From: Desulfobacterales bacterium
GTDB taxonomy: Bacteria; Desulfobacterota; Desulfobacteria; Desulfobacterales; SKZT01
DNA: 35,372 bases
Direction: 5' to 3'
NCBI GenBank assembly: GCA_018399715.1
Contig: JAGYNR010000014.1
Coordinates: 1 to 35,372, forward strand
Positions within the stretch are counted from its first letter, which is position 1; every line of letters starts with the position of its first letter. A program made the position numbers and the translations under genes. Positions 33,290 through 35,372 of this stretch are shown here, piece after piece. The notes under the pieces were generated by a model, which ran no database searches, was not told the origin of the DNA, and saw nothing but the letters and a program-made list of their open reading frames with translations.

Positions 33290-34240
33290 TTAAACATGAT
33301 TCCTCAGTTTCAGGTCCAATGGATGAGGATTCAGATAGGTCTGTTTTTGTAAATAGGGCTGGTCGTATTTCCGGACAAAATGATTCATCAGGGTTACCGG
33401 TACAATCAGGGGCAGGTAACCGTTTTGGTATCGTTCCAGAATCTCCAGAACCTCTTTTTTTTCATCTGGTGATAACACTTTTTTGAAATATCCCAGGATA
33501 TGATGAAGGACATTTACATTTTTTTTGATAGTTGCTTTAAACTTGAGTCCTCTTAAAAGAAAAATTTCGTAATTTTCGAAAAGTTTTTCGATAGGGTATT
33601 GTTTGCCGTCTGCCACCAGTTTTCCCATTTTTCGGTAATATTCGGGACTATGTGAAAGTATCAGGAGCTTGTTGGAGGTATGGTAATCCACCAGATCTTT
33701 AAGACTCCGTTTCTTTGACAGCATCTCTCGCCACCGCTTCAGAGCAAATATCCGTTCAATAAAATTTTCTCTCAGACCAGGATCATGGAGTCGTCCCTCA
33801 TCTTCGACAGGCAGCAATGGAAAAGCATCCATAAATGCTTTTGCGAAAATTCCCACTCCGGCTTTCCGGGGTATTTTTTTTTCATTGTAGACCTTCACCC
33901 GTTCCATACCGCTGCTGGGAGATTTGCTTTTAAAAATAAAACCGCACAGGTTTTCTTTCTCAAGCACCTGAATTTTGCCGGCAGCCCAGTTTTTCATGAT
34001 CTCAGTCACATCCTCTCTTGTTTTTGTAATCAACAAATGAGGCGTTTCAGGATGGCCTTCCAGGTGAAACGGAAGCCTCGGAACCTTAAATCCGCTTTCC
34101 ACCTCAGGACAAACCGGAACAAATTCCATATATCTGCCAAGGGTATCTGTAATAAACCGATCATGCTTATGACCACCATCATACCGAACTGATAGTCCCA
34201 AAAGACAGGAGCTAACGCCTATTTTGATTTTTTCCGTCAT
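33290..34240 (-). CDS. DUF523-DUF1722 fusion protein (YbgA family)
   Basis: This 316-residue protein has the DUF523 domain at residues about 5-150 (GVSSCLLGLSVRYDGGHKHD, FVPVCPEVESGFKVPRLPFHL, CGFIFKSKSPSSGMERVKVY). The DUF1722 (YbgA) domain spans about 190-310 (LKDLVDYHTSNKLLILSHSPEYYRKMGKLVA and LHHILGYFKKVLSPDEKKEVLEILERYQNGYLPLIVPVTLMNHFVRKY). The conserved cysteines in SSC and VCP may bind a cofactor, but no reaction is established. E. coli ybgA lies beside the photolyase gene phr; no photolyase is in this window. A gap of 25 bp separates it from the upstream TraB/GumN-like gene, suggesting an operon. Confidence 0.87.
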   Translation of the reverse strand: MTEKIKIGVSSCLLGLSVRYDGGHKHDRFITDTLGRYMEFVPVCPEVESGFKVPRLPFHLEGHPETPHLLITKTREDVTEIMKNWAAGKIQVLEKENLCGFIFKSKSPSSGMERVKVYNEKKIPRKAGVGIFAKAFMDAFPLLPVEDEGRLHDPGLRENFIERIFALKRWREMLSKKRSLKDLVDYHTSNKLLILSHSPEYYRKMGKLVADGKQYPIEKLFENYEIFLLRGLKFKATIKKNVNVLHHILGYFKKVLSPDEKKEVLEILERYQNGYLPLIVPVTLMNHFVRKYDQPYLQKQTYLNPHPLDLKLRNHV

Positions 34241-34265
34241 ATTTATACACTCTAAAAGGAAATGT

Positions 34266-35342
34266 TTAATTCTGATAGGGTTTGACCGGCGTAACGCTGA
34301 ATCCTCGTTTTTCTAGCTGTTTCAGGATTCCTTTTTCACCCGGTAAATGGAGTGCGCCAACCGCAATAAAAGCATCTCCTTCAAGAAGATATGGAAGCAT
34401 CCGGTTAACCATTTTGATATTTCTGTCATCAACTACTTGTTTAAGTAATCGATCAGCGGCAAATTGACCCGAAACAGACCCGGTAAATTTTTTCGCCAAA
34501 CGGGCTACTGCTTCCAGATCTCCTGCTACGTAAGTACTAACAAGTTTTTCCAGCATATTAGGAATTTGCGGCAGTTGATCCAAGACATCTTTTAAAAGGG
34601 CTACCTGATCATCCATGGACATGTTGTCAAATATCGCCAACTGTTCATTAGCGGTCTCCAAGCCGATTATATTTTTATTCTGAGCCCTGGCTTTTTCAAG
34701 AAGCACCAAATCCATGAAGCGACCGGTCTTGGGCTTAGGAACAGTCAAAATGGCATAAACTGCCCATGGTTTAAGCTGATTAAAAACAATTTCCGGAAGC
34801 CCGTATTCCAAAAGGGCATCGCTTGTTCTCTGGTAAAGATCATCCCCGATAACAGATTTCAGTGTCCGGCCATCTGTAAACATCATGGAAGCACTCATCT
34901 GGGTAAAATCATTCAAATCGATATTTGCTTCCATGATAAAGGTTTCGGCGCCTTTAAGTGTTCTTTGTAATGCAGGAGAAAAATCAAGCACACGAGGATC
35001 CTCAGAATGAATCGTTCCAAGAATATAGTTCGGAGCGACATCTGAAACGTTGATTTTCCAAAGCATGCCTTCCGTATCATTTTGCTGTTCTGCTGACTCA
35101 GTGTCATCGGTTTCAACATCTTCAGTCAAGGGTTGAGTCGTCGTTTGAATAACATCGCCTTTTTCCTGCCACCATGAATCCTCCTGGGATTCCACCGGCG
35201 GCTGGTCTGAATAATGCCAGTTCCCATTTTCATCCTTCCACCGGTAAAGATCCCCGAAGGCCGGTGAGATAAAACCTGCAAATATTAAAAGAATCGATAA
35301 CATTCCGATGATACGGCGCGTGGTTATATTTTTTGACATCAT
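34266..35342 (-). CDS. Exported TraB/GumN-family protein with N-terminal DUF4124
   Basis: AAGGA 8 bases before the ATG at 35342 supports this start (358 residues) over ATG 35369 at the window edge; ATG 35339 is nearly equivalent. A signal peptide (IIGMLSILLIFAGFISPAFG) leads to a DUF4124 segment (DLYRWKDENGNWHYSDQPP) and an acidic low-complexity linker. The TraB/GumN domain runs from about residue 95 to the end: MLWKINVSDVAPNYILGTIHSEDPRV, ETFIMEANIDL, QLKPWAVYAIL, LLEKARAQNKNIIGLET and AFIAVGALHLPGEKGILKQLEKRGF. The GTxH and GAxHLxG motifs match the proposed metal-dependent protease-like core. It is probably periplasmic and the first gene of a pair with the DUF523 gene. Confidence 0.85.
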   Translation of the reverse strand: MMSKNITTRRIIGMLSILLIFAGFISPAFGDLYRWKDENGNWHYSDQPPVESQEDSWWQEKGDVIQTTTQPLTEDVETDDTESAEQQNDTEGMLWKINVSDVAPNYILGTIHSEDPRVLDFSPALQRTLKGAETFIMEANIDLNDFTQMSASMMFTDGRTLKSVIGDDLYQRTSDALLEYGLPEIVFNQLKPWAVYAILTVPKPKTGRFMDLVLLEKARAQNKNIIGLETANEQLAIFDNMSMDDQVALLKDVLDQLPQIPNMLEKLVSTYVAGDLEAVARLAKKFTGSVSGQFAADRLLKQVVDDRNIKMVNRMLPYLLEGDAFIAVGALHLPGEKGILKQLEKRGFSVTPVKPYQN

Positions 35343-35372
35343 TTTGATCATCCTTTTTAATGAATCCACAAA

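Noticed and set aside
1-35372. CRISPR array, tRNA, rRNA, integrase or insertion sequence
   Set aside because: No regularly spaced direct repeats, cloverleaf, rRNA-like sequence or transposase/integrase motifs were recognised; the only repeats are the inverted-repeat family described above.

Overview
The window looks like a chromosomal segment of a Gram-negative anaerobe, most plausibly a sulfate-reducing desulfobacterium (Desulfobacterota). This is inferred from gene content: a non-pyrrolysine MttB-type methyltransferase, late cobamide-assembly genes including a CbiR-like protein, a UPF0260 protein, DUF4124, a paired long/short NfeD plus FloA operon, and PAS/GAF-rich histidine kinases. No rRNA, tRNA, CRISPR, integrase or transposase gene was seen.

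Layout. Positions 1-4295: the 3' end of an unidentified plus-strand gene meets a 145-bp inverted-repeat element, followed by a minus-strand operon (UPF0260 protein, then an OpuC-type ABC transporter: ATPase with CBS domains, two permeases, binding protein). Positions 4545-8750: a PLP aminotransferase, a CLC chloride protein with CBS domains, and two small minus-strand genes. Positions 9168-16991: an operon-like run of an NhaD-type antiporter, a multi-domain sensor kinase with a cysteine cluster, a receiver-PAS-kinase hybrid, a lone receiver, a tandem universal stress protein and a cytidylate-kinase-like protein, ending at a strong terminator. Positions 17090-23840: a possible HIT/GalT-like protein (minus), a STAS protein and a CPA-type antiporter (plus), and the NfeD-long/NfeD-short/FloA operon (minus).

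Positions 24182-32221 are the most interesting part. A tightly coupled trio of one HisZ-like and two divergent HisG-like genes runs convergently into, and overlaps by 32 bp, an MttB-family methyltransferase. Divergent from that methyltransferase lies a late cobamide operon: cobS, cobD-like, cbiB and a cbiR-like gene. The two HisG-like proteins have complementary losses of ATP-phosphoribosyltransferase motifs, and no other histidine gene is present. I infer a repurposed phosphoribosyltransferase-like complex of unknown substrate. Positions 32390-35342 carry a zinc-ribbon/HEAT protein, a DUF523-DUF1722 protein and a DUF4124-TraB/GumN protein.

A family of inverted repeats is scattered in the intergenic spaces: two 145-bp copies, two 40-41-bp hairpin copies and one possible half-copy. 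The ends read TAGTGCC...GGCACTA, and in the first copy the two ends supply the stop codons of both flanking convergent genes. Much of the rest serves ion, osmotic and stress homeostasis: compatible-solute uptake, CLC, two cation/proton antiporters and Usp.
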